From Stenogyne calaminthoides (lineage: Eukaryota > Streptophyta > Magnoliopsida > Lamiales > Lamiaceae): DNA of 64,000 bases. A program made the position numbers and the translations under genes. Where the stretch lies: NCBI GenBank assembly GCA_037126765.1, contig JBBCBC010000033.1, positions 7,702,085 to 7,766,084 of the forward strand. The letters run 5' to 3'. The first letter of the stretch is position 1, and each line of letters starts with the position of its first letter. The notes below the pieces were generated by a model. That model was not told the DNA's origin. It saw only the letters and a list, made by a program, of their open reading frames with translations, and did no database searches. Below, one piece after another: positions 47,730 to 59,199 of the stretch.

Positions 47730-48552
47730 CACCAGAAATAAGGCAAGACTTGTTGCTAAGGGGTATTCACAATCAGAAGGAATTGATTATGATGAGACCT
47801 TTGAACCAGTCACTCGCCTAGAAGCCATTCGGCTGTTTCTGGCATATGCTTCCCACAGAGGGTTCACTGTGTATCAGATGGACGTAAAGAGTGCATTTTT
47901 AAACGGGGTACTAGCAGAGGAAGTTTATGTCGAACAACCTCCAGGCTTCGAAAAGAACAACCAAGTGTACCGTTTAAGAAAAGCTCTTTATGGCCTGAAA
48001 CAAGCTCCTCGAGCTTGGTATGATACACTCTCTCAGTTCTTGATCGACAGTGGGTTCACTAAAGGAACAGTGGACAAAACCTTATTCAAAATAGAAGATG
48101 GAGAAGATATTCTGATGGTTCAGATCTACGTGGACGACATCATCTTCGGATCTCCTAACAAGAGTCTATGTGAAAGATTCAGCAAACTGATGCAAGGAAA
48201 GTTCGAGATGTCCATGATGGGACAAATGAATTACTTTCTGGGTCTCCAGGTGAAGCAAAGTGCAGAAGGAATATTCATCTGCCAAGCAAAGTACACTAGG
48301 AATTTATTGGCTAAGTTTGGAGTTCAAAATTGCAAGGAAGCCAAAATTCCTATGATGACTGGATTCAAGATGGATCCAGATGAGGATGGTCAGAAAACAA
48401 ATCAGAAAGAATATAGGGCTCTCATTGGATCTCTACTATACCGACCGCAAGGACCGAGATATCACCTTTTGCGAAGAGGTGTATGTGTGATTTCGAGCAA
48501 ATCCAATGCAAAGCCACCTAGAAGCAAACTAAGCGGATTCTTAAGTATCTGA
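47730..48552 (+). pseudogene. copia reverse transcriptase domain (227-codon frame open)
   Basis: ARLVAKGYSQSEGIDYDETF leads into the open frame at 47,869: MDVKSAFLNGVLAEEVYVEQ, PPGFEKNNQVYRLRKALYGL, KQAPRAWYDTL, then the catalytic IYVDDIIFGS (about 48,125-48,155), GKFEMSMMGQMNYFLGLQVK and EYRALIGSLLY. All the copia-type reverse transcriptase motifs are present with the YVDD box intact. After SLLYRP the frame is lost. It is the best-preserved part of the element but is not linked to intact gag or integrase. Confidence 0.88.
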
Positions 48553-48559
48553 AGGGACA

Positions 48560-49003
48560 ATAAATCTTGGTTTATTTTACCCATCGATGATAATCTAGAG
48601 CTTAGTGGGTATTACGATTACGATTATGGAGGTTGCAAGATTGACAGAAGTCAACCTCGAGAACATTTGATTCTTAGGAAGTAAACCGATCTCGTGGTTT
48701 TCAAAAGAAGCGGACATCGATTGCGACATCTACTCTTGAACGGGAGAATATATGGTCTGCGAGAAAATTGCTCCCAAATCGCTCTGGCTTAGTCGTGGTG
48801 AGGATTATAACATTGTAGCTAAGAATGTACCTATATATTCTGGCGACAATAATAGTCTTTATTGCAATCACTCGAGAATCTCGTTTCTACATACAAGATG
48901 CAAGCATGTGGATGTCGGACACCATTTCATAAGAGATCATGTTGAAAAGAAGAATATCGAATGGAAAAGATTCACACCGATTTCTGAAAAGTCGATATTC
49001 TAA
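48560..49003 (+). pseudogene. copia RNase H domain, degenerate
   Basis: LSGYYDYDYGGCKIDR (48,600-48,648) corresponds to the DADWAG-type start of copia RNase H. Later, PIYSGDNNSLYCNHSRI, TRCKHVDVGHHFIRDHVEKK and NIEWKRF (48,830-48,970) match its C-terminal half, where TKHIDIRxHFIRDxV is conserved. Frame breaks lie between the two. The stop at 49,001-49,003 marks the end of pol. Confidence 0.8.
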
Positions 49004-52000
49004 CCAAGCCACTAGTGAGATCGATTCGAGAGAATTATGCAATGAGCTGGGGCTTCGGATCTTGGAGAAAAGGCACCTAAAATGCTTGATGGATTGTTCT
49101 CGAGAACCCGGTGGTTAAGAGACTAACCAGGTTGAAAGGAATCAGTTGATTTTGGTATCTCGACTGATCAAAAGATCAGTCAAGGAACTGATGTGAGAAA
49201 TCGATAAGATTTACAAGTTATCAGATTAAAGGAACTGATCAGATTTAAGGTTTATCAGATTAAAGGAAACGCTCAATTTAAAAGAAATATCTCGATTAAA
49301 TCGGTTGGGTTATTTTACATCTTTGTAAGTCGATTTAATGATATTCAACAAGCAAGATTCACATTAAAGCCTACAATCGCATAAGAAAGCGGAGAATTTA
49401 CACAACAATGGAATAATAGAACTTTTCATTGATAAAGACCAAGGTCGATTACATTACAAGTTACAAGTACAAAGGACCCGGAGGTCAAGACATAAGTAAT
49501 AACCAAAAACCCTAAACCTATAACCCTAAACCCTCATCCTAACCCAAGAAGTGCGGAGAGAGAGATTTTAAATCGATGCTCTCATTTTTCCCCACTTAAC
49601 AAGGGTGAGAGAGGCTTTTAAAGAAATCCTAAAAGCCGCTTAGTAAGCTAAAACCGATTGGTGGAGCGAGAGCGGCGTTGATAGTATTTCTAAGCCCAGA
49701 GCCCTTAGACCGAAGTCAATGGACTCTCCAACATTAAATGGAGCACATGTGCAAGAAATTGGTTCAAAGACCTTATGGGCACATGTGCTACATGTAAAAA
49801 ATTGAGCTTGATATACGAAGATCGGTTGTCCGATCAAGACCATTATATCAAACTCATGTTTTATATCGATCGAAGTCTGTTGATCTTTGGTTACGTCATA
49901 ACGATAGACACACAAGGTGCATACGGTTAGGAGAAGTGTCTTCTCAGTTGCGACAACAGATCCGCCGCCGTGGTGGTAGAGAAGCTTGGCAACAATTGTA
50001 TGTGAAATCTTTGATGACAACGAAAAACAAATGATAAGGGACAAAAAAAAAGGTTGATTTGAGAATTTGAAATCATTGAAAAAGGGGTAAAGGTGTTTTT
50101 TTGGGAAGTTTCAGGAAATAAGGGTTCACCGGGATGCATGTTTTACAAAGAAGATAAGTATGGTGAATGGGTTATGTTGTGTAAAACATTGGTCCAATTT
50201 ATAGAGGCCAAGCAAGGGTGCAAATGCAAATTTGATTTCAAAAAGCCTTTTAGAGAAATTTGCATCACAAGGACAATGACGATGTAGAAATCACGCGATC
50301 GATAATTGGATAAATTTACGGCGGATTGACATATCAAGATATCTGAGACGATAATTACGCATGTCAAATCGCTACCAACTTAGGGAATAAAGACTACTAT
50401 TCTAGACTAAGTTTTGGCGGTAACACTTATCCCAAGAATTGGCTTGATCTCGAGAAGAATCAAATTAGGTCAACCAAAATCGATTACATCTGGCCCGATC
50501 GATAAGGAAGATCGGTTGAACTTGAAACCTCAACAAATCGGATAAATCGATCTATGAGAAAAGCGAAATGTCGGGTTGAAGGGGAACTTCAACCGATCGA
50601 GGAGGATCGAAGGAAATCGGACACAAAATGAAACAGATCGGTTGAAAAGAACGGTTGGGAAATTATAAGGCTTAGGCGTAAAAACTAAGATCAACAAGTG
50701 GAATCAATTTCAAGTGGTATTGATCGATTACTATATCGACCAACCGACACGCTTTTTCTTTTCCCTTGTTATTTGCCTATTTATCTGATCTTATCTGTTT
50801 TTATTTGCCTTACTGAACGCATTACCTGTGTGACGTATTCCCTGCAAATCATTTAATGCGGACGTGGGGTACATGTATTAATTGCTACAAAATGAGCTTT
50901 TAAATCCAAAAGGTTTTCGTACGTGCTTTTCCCAACCATTCGATCAAAACCGCTTAATCTGGATCATTTAATCTTTTCAAACGGTTGATCTTCCAAATCT
51001 TGTCTTTTGTTCCCTCCTCGTCTTTATAAGGTTCATCAAAAAACCTACCAGAGTTTTCCAAATCACAAACTTGTGTTTTATTTTCTGAAAACTCTCCAGA
51101 TTACTTCTCTGCGATTCAAAGTGTTTTTCTTAAGTCTCAAATCCGAAAAACAGAATCTCGTAATTTCTAATTATTTGATGAATCATTCTCTTAAAACCAT
51201 TGATCTTAAAGTTTTTGTCATTCGTTGGTATCCTTATTATGTTTTATTGTTTCTTGGTTTCCGCATATGTGATATTCTTAGTATTTATGCACAATTTTAA
51301 CCGAATCTATTTTATCTGTAGATGATCACTCACGGTATGGGTAAAATAATGTGCAACTATGCGGAACTGACATTAAGGATTGTCGAGGACAAGTTCGTAC
51401 AATTTGAGGTTACAAAGGATCCGGAATCAATGGAAGTAGAGGAAATTTTGAAGAAAGCAAGACTTGAGAAATATTGTGCTGCTCACTGCAATCCAGTGAT
51501 GCAGTATGAAGCCCTCGAATTCGTAAGGAATTTAAGGGTGGATACAGATGCTCCGGGAGAAGAACTACTTTCGGCAAATAACGGAGAAGAAGATCGATCG
51601 AGCGAATGGGGATATAACAAATCTGTTCAAGCCTACCAAAAGGGCCGAATCTACTTTGCTCACTCTGAGGGAGAATCGGGATGAGGTGATCGTAAAACAA
51701 ACTCATCGGAGAGGCCGACAAACATCATCGTCGGGCTTTGTCGTTAATGCTCAAGAGGAAATACCGATTGTTGTTTGACATATTGTCAAAAAACAATTAT
51801 GGGTATTTCATTCATTGAATGCTCTTACATCCGGTCAAACCTGCATAACATGGTCGCAATAATTGATGAAGCCAAGAACATCAATTGGCATGGGTTCCTA
51901 AAGGCCATTCTACTCCAAGAACATGATAAATTTGGAGTTGATAAGTGGAGGCGTGTCTATCGAAGAAGAGGATCAACAATCTCAACAAGGTTGCGGTTAT

Positions 52001-54700
52001 CCTACAAGACAAAATGCCAAATGCCGGATGGGGAACAGAATGGATCAAGTCCTACAAGGCATTCCTCTCCACCACTTTAGCCATATTTGGGCCACGGAGA
52101 CGATGATACGCGCCAACTCCCCCAAAGACGAAGAAGGGAAAAAGCAAGGAAGCAACCGTCTACACCGGATGCCCCCTGGAAGAAGAAAAGAAAAATGGTG
52201 AAGGTCCGGAGAAGAGGCCAAGAAGCGAAGCAAGCCTCCATGACTCGATGCTAGAAGATGAGTCGATGAAGAAAGAGCGCCAGATCGGTCTGTTGCACCA
52301 CAAAAATCGGTGAAAAAACGGGGACAGCTTCTCAAGCCGAGAGCTTCGCCGATTCATTCGAGGAAAAAGCACGAGATTTAACTATCTCCTTCTCCTCCTC
52401 CGGCTCGAAAATGATTCACCACTCAGACTAATGGTCCGCCGAAAGCATGTCTCCTACTCTTTCCACCGCCCATGAACACGAAACTACAACATTCGCGAAC
52501 CGTAAACCTTACATTGTGGAACCAGGCACTTTTGCCTCCTCCACAGTGAGAACCTCCGCTTGGTCGAGCCAATCGGACAACTTCCGCCTACTCAAGAACC
52601 ACTGTAACCCTCCACATCTCATCAACCGGAACGGATGGGATAATTCACGAAGTCTAGATCATCAAAGACCATCACGGGGAAAATGGTTAGAATGCAAATC
52701 GAGCGAGAAATTGATGAGATGTATCGAACGGGTCGCCCATCCCGCTATTAGAGAACAAGTTATGGAGATCCTCACCTGGAGAGATCTCGATTAAAAAGCT
52801 TCTCGATTTTATAATGATTATTGAACAGGATGGGCGGTCCGATGAGTTTGCAGATTTTGATTTCGATATGAGGAAATCGCTAAAGTAGATCACCACCGAG
52901 CCGATAACTCATCAATCTATCAAAGCTCGATCCCACGTGAGCCGGGGTGATCAACAAGGCGAACCGGAGATCGCTTTCAAGACGCTCCCGGCAGAGATGC
53001 TACAATGAAGGATCTGAGGAGTCGCCGATGATAGTGGAATCGGTGTCGCAGTTCATGACCAACCACCGGAGGCACAAACAATCAAATCGATCAAGGACGC
53101 AAAAAACATTCCAACATCTCACATCATCACGATCAACTTTCAGGAGATCGATCTTGTCTCAAAGATCTCGAAAAGAAGAAGTTGAGGGAGTGATAGCCGA
53201 TCGAGGAGGCAGATTGGTCTCAAAGAAATAACAGATCAAAGGGAATTGGCTATTTCCCAGATTGCAATTTATCAACGATCGGGTTCTCCCAAATCTGCGT
53301 GACCACCGTGGTTCCGCCGATCTTATAAAATCCGTTGATGACAAGTCGATTCGGTGGATCAACAACAAGTTTTTTTTTTCGATGCTCACCGAAAAGCTCG
53401 AATTGTGAAGAGAAACTTGACAAACCGATTTTCACACTCTCATCGCCATGGAATCTGCCAAGACCGAAATGATCTCAAAGGTTGAACATCTAACCGCTCA
53501 AGTTCGTGTTTATCTATTACAGATCTCAACAGGCAATATCGATCGATTTTGGATCCCTAACTTCCCACCTCACGACTCTTTTTGATCAAACCAAAAAGGG
53601 GGAAGGACGGAGTGAGAAACCAACCGACATGATCGTAACAACGAAGACCTAATTCGGACGGTTGAAGCTTTATGGACAAAGACTAGACCATCTGGATCTC
53701 TTTGCTAACGAAGTCTCTGAAAAAAGATGGAAAAGTCAAAGGCAAGAAAGGTAGGCTGCTGCGAGTCTTTGGGACATCACAAAAGGTAGCTGCTTTGCGG
53801 GTCTTTGGGACATCACAAAACTGTACCGACCCTTTCAGACACAACTGTACCCGACCCACTCGGACTAAAATAGTCACAAGAAGCCTGGTAGCGAGATCTG
53901 AGCCGATAAGGAATCGGCCGAGAACTAATCTAAAAGAGGAGTTCTTCAAGAGGCCCAGAAAAAAGTCAAGAAGAAAGAAGGGGAAAAAAAAATTGACAGA
54001 GGCGTAAAATCAAGAAAAGATTCGGATCGAGAGCGAAGAAAGGAAAATTTGGAAAAATCATGCGGAACCTCACCGCCAAAGAAGAGTTGATGAGATTATT
54101 CAAAAACCGCCGCACATCTTAAGAGGTTTGAGGAATGGAACAAGATCGAAGTGAATGGCTTCGGATGCTTTTGTCCGAATCTTGTTCCACGAGAAGAATC
54201 TCCGGATGATGAATTCCTGTTGGTTAGAAAATAAATATCCGATTTTTCAAGTATCCGGAAAATGAGGCCAAACTTATCAATGTAAAAATATCTCGCCAAG
54301 AGTATGATCTGTTGGATTACTCGAAGAAGGCGGATGGCTCATTTTTGACAGATGGCATTTCAGAGATTCTACTTTGACATCTCGAGCAAAACGCACATAA
54401 TCGATCCTCGGCCAGACCAATGATGTCAAATGGAAACTATATCGATTTTCAACGCACCTCAAGATCAAAGAGAGATGCGGAAGGATACAAGCCTAAAGAG
54501 TGAAGAATCGAAGACTTTCGGGATCACCGCTTTTAAATTCAAACTTTTTCGATGTAACATGTAATCGACATATCTTATGAGAAAAGTTTATTTTTCCGAT
54601 CCTAAAAGACAAAATCTCCTTTGTCTTCCGATTATGTGCTTTTCTTTGTTCTATATTTATCAAGCGTGTTTGGTTTTCTCGGTGTTTTGGTTTTTATCAA
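49004..54700. other. Extra 3' region of the copia element, between pol and 3' LTR
   Basis: About 5.7 kb with scattered short frames on both strands and no recognised domain. Plus-strand pieces at 51,322-51,684 (MITHGMGKIMCNYAELTLRI, then ESMEVEEILKKARLEKYCAA), 51,775-52,080 and 52,447-52,794 could be one broken protein. The first follows an acceptor-like TTTATCTGTAG. Sireviruses are known to carry additional, sometimes envelope-like, ORFs here, but I see no signal peptide or membrane span to support that. 49,500-49,545 has ACCCTAAACCTATAACCCTAAACCC, a telomere-like patch (shown as two shorter blocks: ACCCTAAACC, ACCCTAAACCC). Confidence 0.5.
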
Positions 54701-54709
54701 AAAGGAAAT
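54694..54709 (+). promoter_or_regulatory. Degraded polypurine tract
   Basis: ATCAAAAAGGAAAT lies immediately before the 3' LTR. In this type of element a longer purine run with several G would be expected; the position is right but the tract looks eroded. Confidence 0.6.
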
Positions 54710-56261
54710 TGTTGGGAAATTTATAGTTTTGATAAAAGTTCGTAAACACATGTAATAGGACCCGATCGGACACATTAAATTTGATCGATGTTTATATTAC
54801 CGTTTATAGAATACCAGTTGATAATTACTGTATAGAACAACTGATGTAATAGATAGGTCACATATTGAGGGGGAACCTCAATATGTATAAGTCAGATATG
54901 AAGATCCAAAGAACACGGTGATATCAAGCCGGGCCGAATGCTAGAGAGAACGAAGATCGATCGATCGATCGATCTAGTCGGATATCTCAATTTGAAGTCA
55001 TAAAGCTCAAACTCGGAATACTTGAAGATCGGATGACTTCCCAAAGATCGGACGAAGACCTACATCGGTAGAAAGTCCGCTAGTTGAAGCTAAGTCAACC
55101 GGCACGAAGACTCCATGGTGGTCGATCGGTTTTGATCGATCGGTCACCACACCAGTGAAAACTGATGTTTCACCTAATCATACGTCGATGATCTGAACAA
55201 GAAGAATGTCAACCTTAGTTGGAAGAACAACACTGAAAAGTGCGTCTGTTAATCAATAAGAACAAGACACGTATGATCGGAGCCGACAATTAAGGGATTT
55301 GATCTTTGCTCTCTCTAACGGCTATAAAATACAAGTTCACGCTTTTTCCATGCCTGCCCGTTCAAGACGCCACATCAATCCGCAAACTACCTAATATAGC
55401 ACGAAATTCAAATTGCTCTCCAACGGCTCTTTGATTTCAAGGTCTATAAATATGGGATCACACTTGAGTGAAGACACTAAACACCGAACAATCAAGAAGC
55501 TCAAGCAATTATCGATTTCGCACGAAGAACACGATCAAGAAGATTATTTTATTAAGTGTTCATCCCATAAGTTCTTAGCATAGAAATCTTTTCATCTAAA
55601 TTGTTAGGCTACCTTAAACACTAGAAAAGATTTCATAGTTGGAACCAAAACAATCTTATCCAAACCCAAGTTAGGTTAAGTTGTTTAGCAAGATTCGAGA
55701 CTAGGGTCTCTAGTTACGATTTCGGGATCGGTTGAGTGAGAACTCCTTAAATATCTGTCGATTGTCTTGTGTTGAACTAACACATAAAACTAAGTTCGGT
55801 TGGTTAAGTTGGTGCCCCTTGTGATAGGGAAGAGTGGACGTGGGGATCGGGTTTGTCGAACCACTATAAATCTTTGTGCCTTTACCGCTTTGATTAACTG
55901 TCTACACAATTGCACACAACCTTTAAAAAGCAAGATACATATTCTAAGTTGAGATCGGCTAGCACCAAGCTTCGATCGATCAAGCTGACACTTGACCAAC
56001 TGGTTAAAACACTAACTTTGGAATCGATTTATAAAAACCGGTTTTTCACGGGTAAAACTTAAGCTTCCGACACATCGGTTAAACCGATAATTATCGAATC
56101 GATCGCCTTCAGCGATTAGTAAGTTGGTTATCGGCCAAACCGATTCACTCAAGACTGATCAAAGCTATCTGCCATCACACCCGATCTGCACAAAAAGTTT
56201 TTAAGTCTATTCACCCTCCCCTCTAGACTTCTGCCCTCACAAAACCCGTTCGGGACCTACA
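54710..56261 (+). repeat. 3' LTR of the copia element
   Basis: 1,552 bp from TGTTGGGAAATTTATAG to GTTCGGGACCTACA, followed by TATAT. TATA box GTCTATAAATATGGG at about 55,441. It contains GATCGATCGATCGATC-like runs (54,957-54,980) where the 5' LTR reads AGATCAGATCGATATGATC. Confidence 0.93.
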
Positions 56262-56834
56262 TATATACTAACATATATATATATAAAAGAATAATTACCT
56301 ATGGAAGGAGAAAACGGCGGCGTGGGTAGGGAGGTTGGCGGGCAAGGCGGATTTACGGCAAGCAGGAGGGAGGATGCTACTGCGGATGGTTAGATTTGGG
56401 GAGAGGGAGGAGGAGGCTAGGGCTTACGGTTTTGCGATTTGGGGAAATAAGAGCTAATGGGAAGACGACGGCATGCAAGGAAGGGGAGGACGCTGACGGA
56501 GTTCGATTTAGGGTAGAGGAAGGAGGAGGCCCTACTACAGATTCGCGATTTAATTTGGGGAAAAATATAAGTCTGGTTCGCAATTTGGGTCGTTATTTAA
56601 TTATCCGAACACCGAACCGCTGTCCAAACTATACCCTTGGACATCGGTTCAAAACCGTTGTCTAAAACATTTGCACAGCGGTTCTCAACCGCTTTCTATG
56701 TGTTAAACTTGGACAATGGGTTTTGAACCATTATCTATTTTTAATTAAAACCGCTCTCCGTTTATAGCTTGAGAAAGCTATTTGAAAAATGGTTGGTTGT
56801 CAAGTCTTGTTGTTAAATTAAATGTGTAGTAGTG
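56262..56834 (-). repeat. Right end of CACTA B: leader and subterminal repeats
   Basis: After the copia target duplication, a GC-rich block (56,300-56,530, GGCGG / GGAGGAGG runs) matches the right end of element A. The array ACCGCTGTCCAAACT, GGACATCGGTTCAAAACC, CAGCGGTTCTCAACCGC and GGACAATGGGTTTTGAACC (56,610-56,750) then leads to the terminus TGTGTAGTAGTG. This end would hold the TNP2 promoter. The open frames here are unsupported. Confidence 0.75.
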
Positions 56835-57430
56835 CGAGTTACAACAACGAAAACTATCTCCTTGTAATTACCCTTATGATGGGTCCCATCTACAATGATG
56901 ACATGCCTCCCATAGTTGGTAAATTCATTGATTGATGCATGAGACACATAAAAGAGATATTTAAACATATATTCTTTATCCGCATCTAACCTTACATGAA
57001 ACATTCCGAGATTTGCAACCTGAAGCTAATGCAAATATGATGACAACAACTTAAAGAATTCTTCAACATTAACATATATTAAATCATTAACATGATGTCT
57101 AGCCCTCACCGCCTAATTGTACGGTATACTCATGCCACACTTATTTTAAAGTTTGCTAAAATAGTTTTAGCGTCATGAAGTTGATTTATTTTGATGGTTA
57201 GCTGCATAATATGAACCAATTACTTTGGAGGGCAACAAACGTGGTGCGGTGCAATATGGATCCATACAATATGTGTGAATTGTGATCAACTTAAATGTTC
57301 TCCACTTGCTCGGAACATAAAATCACAATTTGCATGCTTGCATCTCAGAAATCATTTACTTTATCAGATTGCTTCACATGATACTCGACTACATGGTGAC
57401 GGTGTAGGTGGTAGTGCTTGAACGACCAAT
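56835..57430 (-). pseudogene. Mutator-like (MULE) transposase, upstream half
   Basis: Minus-strand blocks: CKHANCDFMFRASGE (about 57,340-57,300), PSKVIGSYYAANHQNKSTS (57,220-57,165), NKCGMSIPYN and AVRARHHVNDL (57,145-57,080), which fit the MuDR-type DNA-binding region and the pre-catalytic region (xYGxxISYxxAWRAR in the family). Then comes the open frame 57,004-56,835: YLFYVSHASINEFTNYGRHV, IIVDGTHHKGNYKEIVFVVV. The IIVDGTH box carries the first catalytic Asp. The frame runs into the end of CACTA B and resumes at 36,535. Confidence 0.82.
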
Positions 57431-57611
57431 GTTAGTATATAATCTTTGCTAAGAAATGTGTTATTTTGCATATTAAACTAGGGGTTGCATTTAAGGGCGG
57501 ATAATCTAGTCAAGAAAGTGAAAAAACTGAAGGTATACCCGGGATGGACCTGGATAATCTTCAACTTGTACTTCAATCAAAGACTTCAATTACTCGTGAA
57601 TTTCATTTTAG

Positions 57612-57992
57612 GGAAAATATATTTTTTTGTCCTGTTATTTTGACCCATTTTGATCTTGATCCTGCTAACTTACAATTTTTTATATCTTGATTCTATAACT
57701 TTACAAAATTCAATATTTTCGTCCTGTCACCGGCTAGTTACCTGCAATAGCAGGTGACATGACAAAAAAATCAAAATTTATAAAGTTACAAGACCATGAT
57801 CATAATTTACGAATTTTAATTTTAGTCTTGTAACTTAGAAAAATTCGACTTTTTAATCCTGTTACCTACAAGCCGATGGTAGGACGAAAAAGTCGAATTA
57901 TGTAAAATTACATAATCAAAATAAAAAATCGTAAATTAATAGGATCAAAATCAAAATTGACCAAAGTTACCGGACAAATAGATCAATTTTCC
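57612..57992. mobile_element. MITE with long inverted repeats
   Basis: The left arm GGGAAAATATATTTTTTTGTCC ... TGACCCATTTTGATCTTGAT is mirrored by ATCAAAATCAAAATTGACCA ... GGACAAATAGATCAATTTTCC on the right (blocks shown separately). Internal CGTCCTGTCACCGGC / GCCGATGGTAGGACG also pair. No coding capacity; target duplication unclear. Confidence 0.7.
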
Positions 57993-58190
57993 TTTTTTTT
58001 TTGATTGGAAAATATATTTCATTGAAAAAATGGGTATGAGTAGTACCCAACCTTTACAATGAGATGGTTAAAAAGCCCAAATATGTGAAAACAGACTTAC
58101 ACCAAAAAGTATTACTGATAGAGAACTGCACTAACCGAGGATTGCTCTTGGCATTACACTCCAATCGGTGAATGATATCTTATGTCCCTT
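57993..58190 (-). mobile_element. 3' tail of a LINE, poly-A on minus strand
   Basis: A T-run at 57,993-58,002 followed on minus by TTGGGTACTACTCATACCC, TTTTTTCAATGAAATATATT and the A-tail. This is the usual layout of plant L1 3' UTRs (short G/T-rich segment, AATGAAAT-type end, poly-A). Truncated at its 5' side near 58,190. Confidence 0.5.
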
Positions 58191-58199
58191 TTTTTTATT

Positions 58200-59180
58200 A
58201 GTACATTATCATTCTCATTAATTTAGAGAAGAGTTTAAGCAGCATCTGTAATCAAGAAAATAAACAAATGATAATGAGATAAAATAAAAGTCAACCTTGA
58301 GACAACAATTTCTTTATGTAAGGTGGGAGTTGAGAAGATCTAATTTTTTGCAAAATTTCTTTAATTTAGCTAAGATTACGGGAGAATAGACTCGTGAGTT
58401 TTTATGGGGATAAATTTTTTAGAATTATTTAGTCGAATTAAAAAATGGGTTAGTGGGGTTAGAGAAGTCATAAAGTGGAAATTATGGGTGAGGGTTTTGG
58501 ATGTGGGGTGGGAAATGGGGAAGGAATGAGTTTCAAATTAGTAAAGACATATGTCTAAAAAAATAGAAAATAAGTAGTAGTAATAAATATTTTTGGTAAT
58601 GATTGGGTCAAATATGGGAGAAAAACATTCAACTACAAAGTCACCCAAAAACTTACAACTAAATATAAAGTGTAGAAAATTTATGCACTTTAGTTCAAAT
58701 TTCTGCACTTTGTATCTGGTTAATCTTGTTTCTAGTTGTAATATTTTCAAATACATATACCCATTAAATAAAGTTAAGTAGTTTTGTATGTATTTAGGTG
58801 CATTTTAAAAACATGCAACTTGTTTTATTGGAAGATGCAATTTGTTTACACTGAATCATGTAATTATTAATATGAAAAAATAGTTGCATGGTTCCGTGTA
58901 AACAAGTTAAATGTTTTAGTATAAAAAATTTAATATTTTTAAAATGAACTATGAGTGCATTGTAAATCTGAATGTACATGAGACACACCCATTAAATATA
59001 TTTAATGGGTATTTTACTATTTTTAAGATATTTTGTCATAAATAATTGAATCTTTTTCCATAATTAAACCACAAACACAATCAAATTGCAAGCGATATTG
59101 GAGGAATGGCATCATATAAAATCGAAAGTTGAAAAGATGAGGCCAAGATCGTGAGCTGCTACGCATAACACGAGTCTGTC
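58200..59180. other. Intergenic DNA upstream of the UBC gene, with a possible small MITE
   Basis: 58,759-59,010 begins ACCCATTAAATA and ends TATTTAATGGGT. The right end is itself a perfect 24-bp palindrome (58,987-59,010). Internal TGCATTTTAAAAACATGC / TTTTTAAAATGAACTATGAG give partial pairing. The rest, 58,200-58,750, shows nothing recognisable. Confidence 0.4.
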
Positions 59181-59199
59181 ACACTATTCTTGTCAAATG

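Larger units (their letters stand above)
41428..56261 (+). mobile_element. Ty1/copia retrotransposon, Sirevirus-like, 14.8 kb
   Basis: Two LTRs (41,428-42,993 and 54,710-56,261) flanked by the 5-bp duplication TATAT (41,423-41,427; 56,262-56,266). Order inside is primer-binding site, gag, protease, integrase, reverse transcriptase, RNase H, then a 5.7-kb extra 3' region. Integrase before reverse transcriptase defines copia. The size, long LTRs and large segment after pol recall the Sirevirus (SIRE/Maximus) lineage. Most of gag and integrase is frame-broken, while one 227-codon reverse transcriptase frame is open. It lies inside CACTA element B. Confidence 0.92.
36536..56834 (-). mobile_element. 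CACTA element B, inserted in the MULE gene and itself split by a copia element
   Basis: The left end is CACTAATACACATTTGGGC (36,536) and the right end ...AAATGTGTAGTAGTG (56,834), giving inverted CACTA(A/C)TACACATTT termini. Flanking triplets are TGA (36,533-36,535) and CGA (56,835-56,837), one mismatch from a 3-bp duplication. Without the copia insertion the element is about 5.46 kb. Gene order on minus: GC-rich leader (56,300-56,530), TNP2 gene from 40,671, remnant Ulp1 end at 37,100-37,390. Subterminal palindromes built on GGACAGCGGTT and AACCGCTGTCC line both ends. Confidence 0.9.

Noticed and set aside
49500..49545. Interstitial telomere (CCCTAAA motifs)
   Set aside because: Only a few imperfect units inside the copia 3' region; far too short for a telomeric tract.
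54941..54985. GATCGATCGATC run as a regulatory or restriction-modification signal
   Set aside because: The matching 5' LTR segment reads AGATCAGATCGATATGATC, so the run is better explained by the CAG/CTG-linked changes seen throughout the element.
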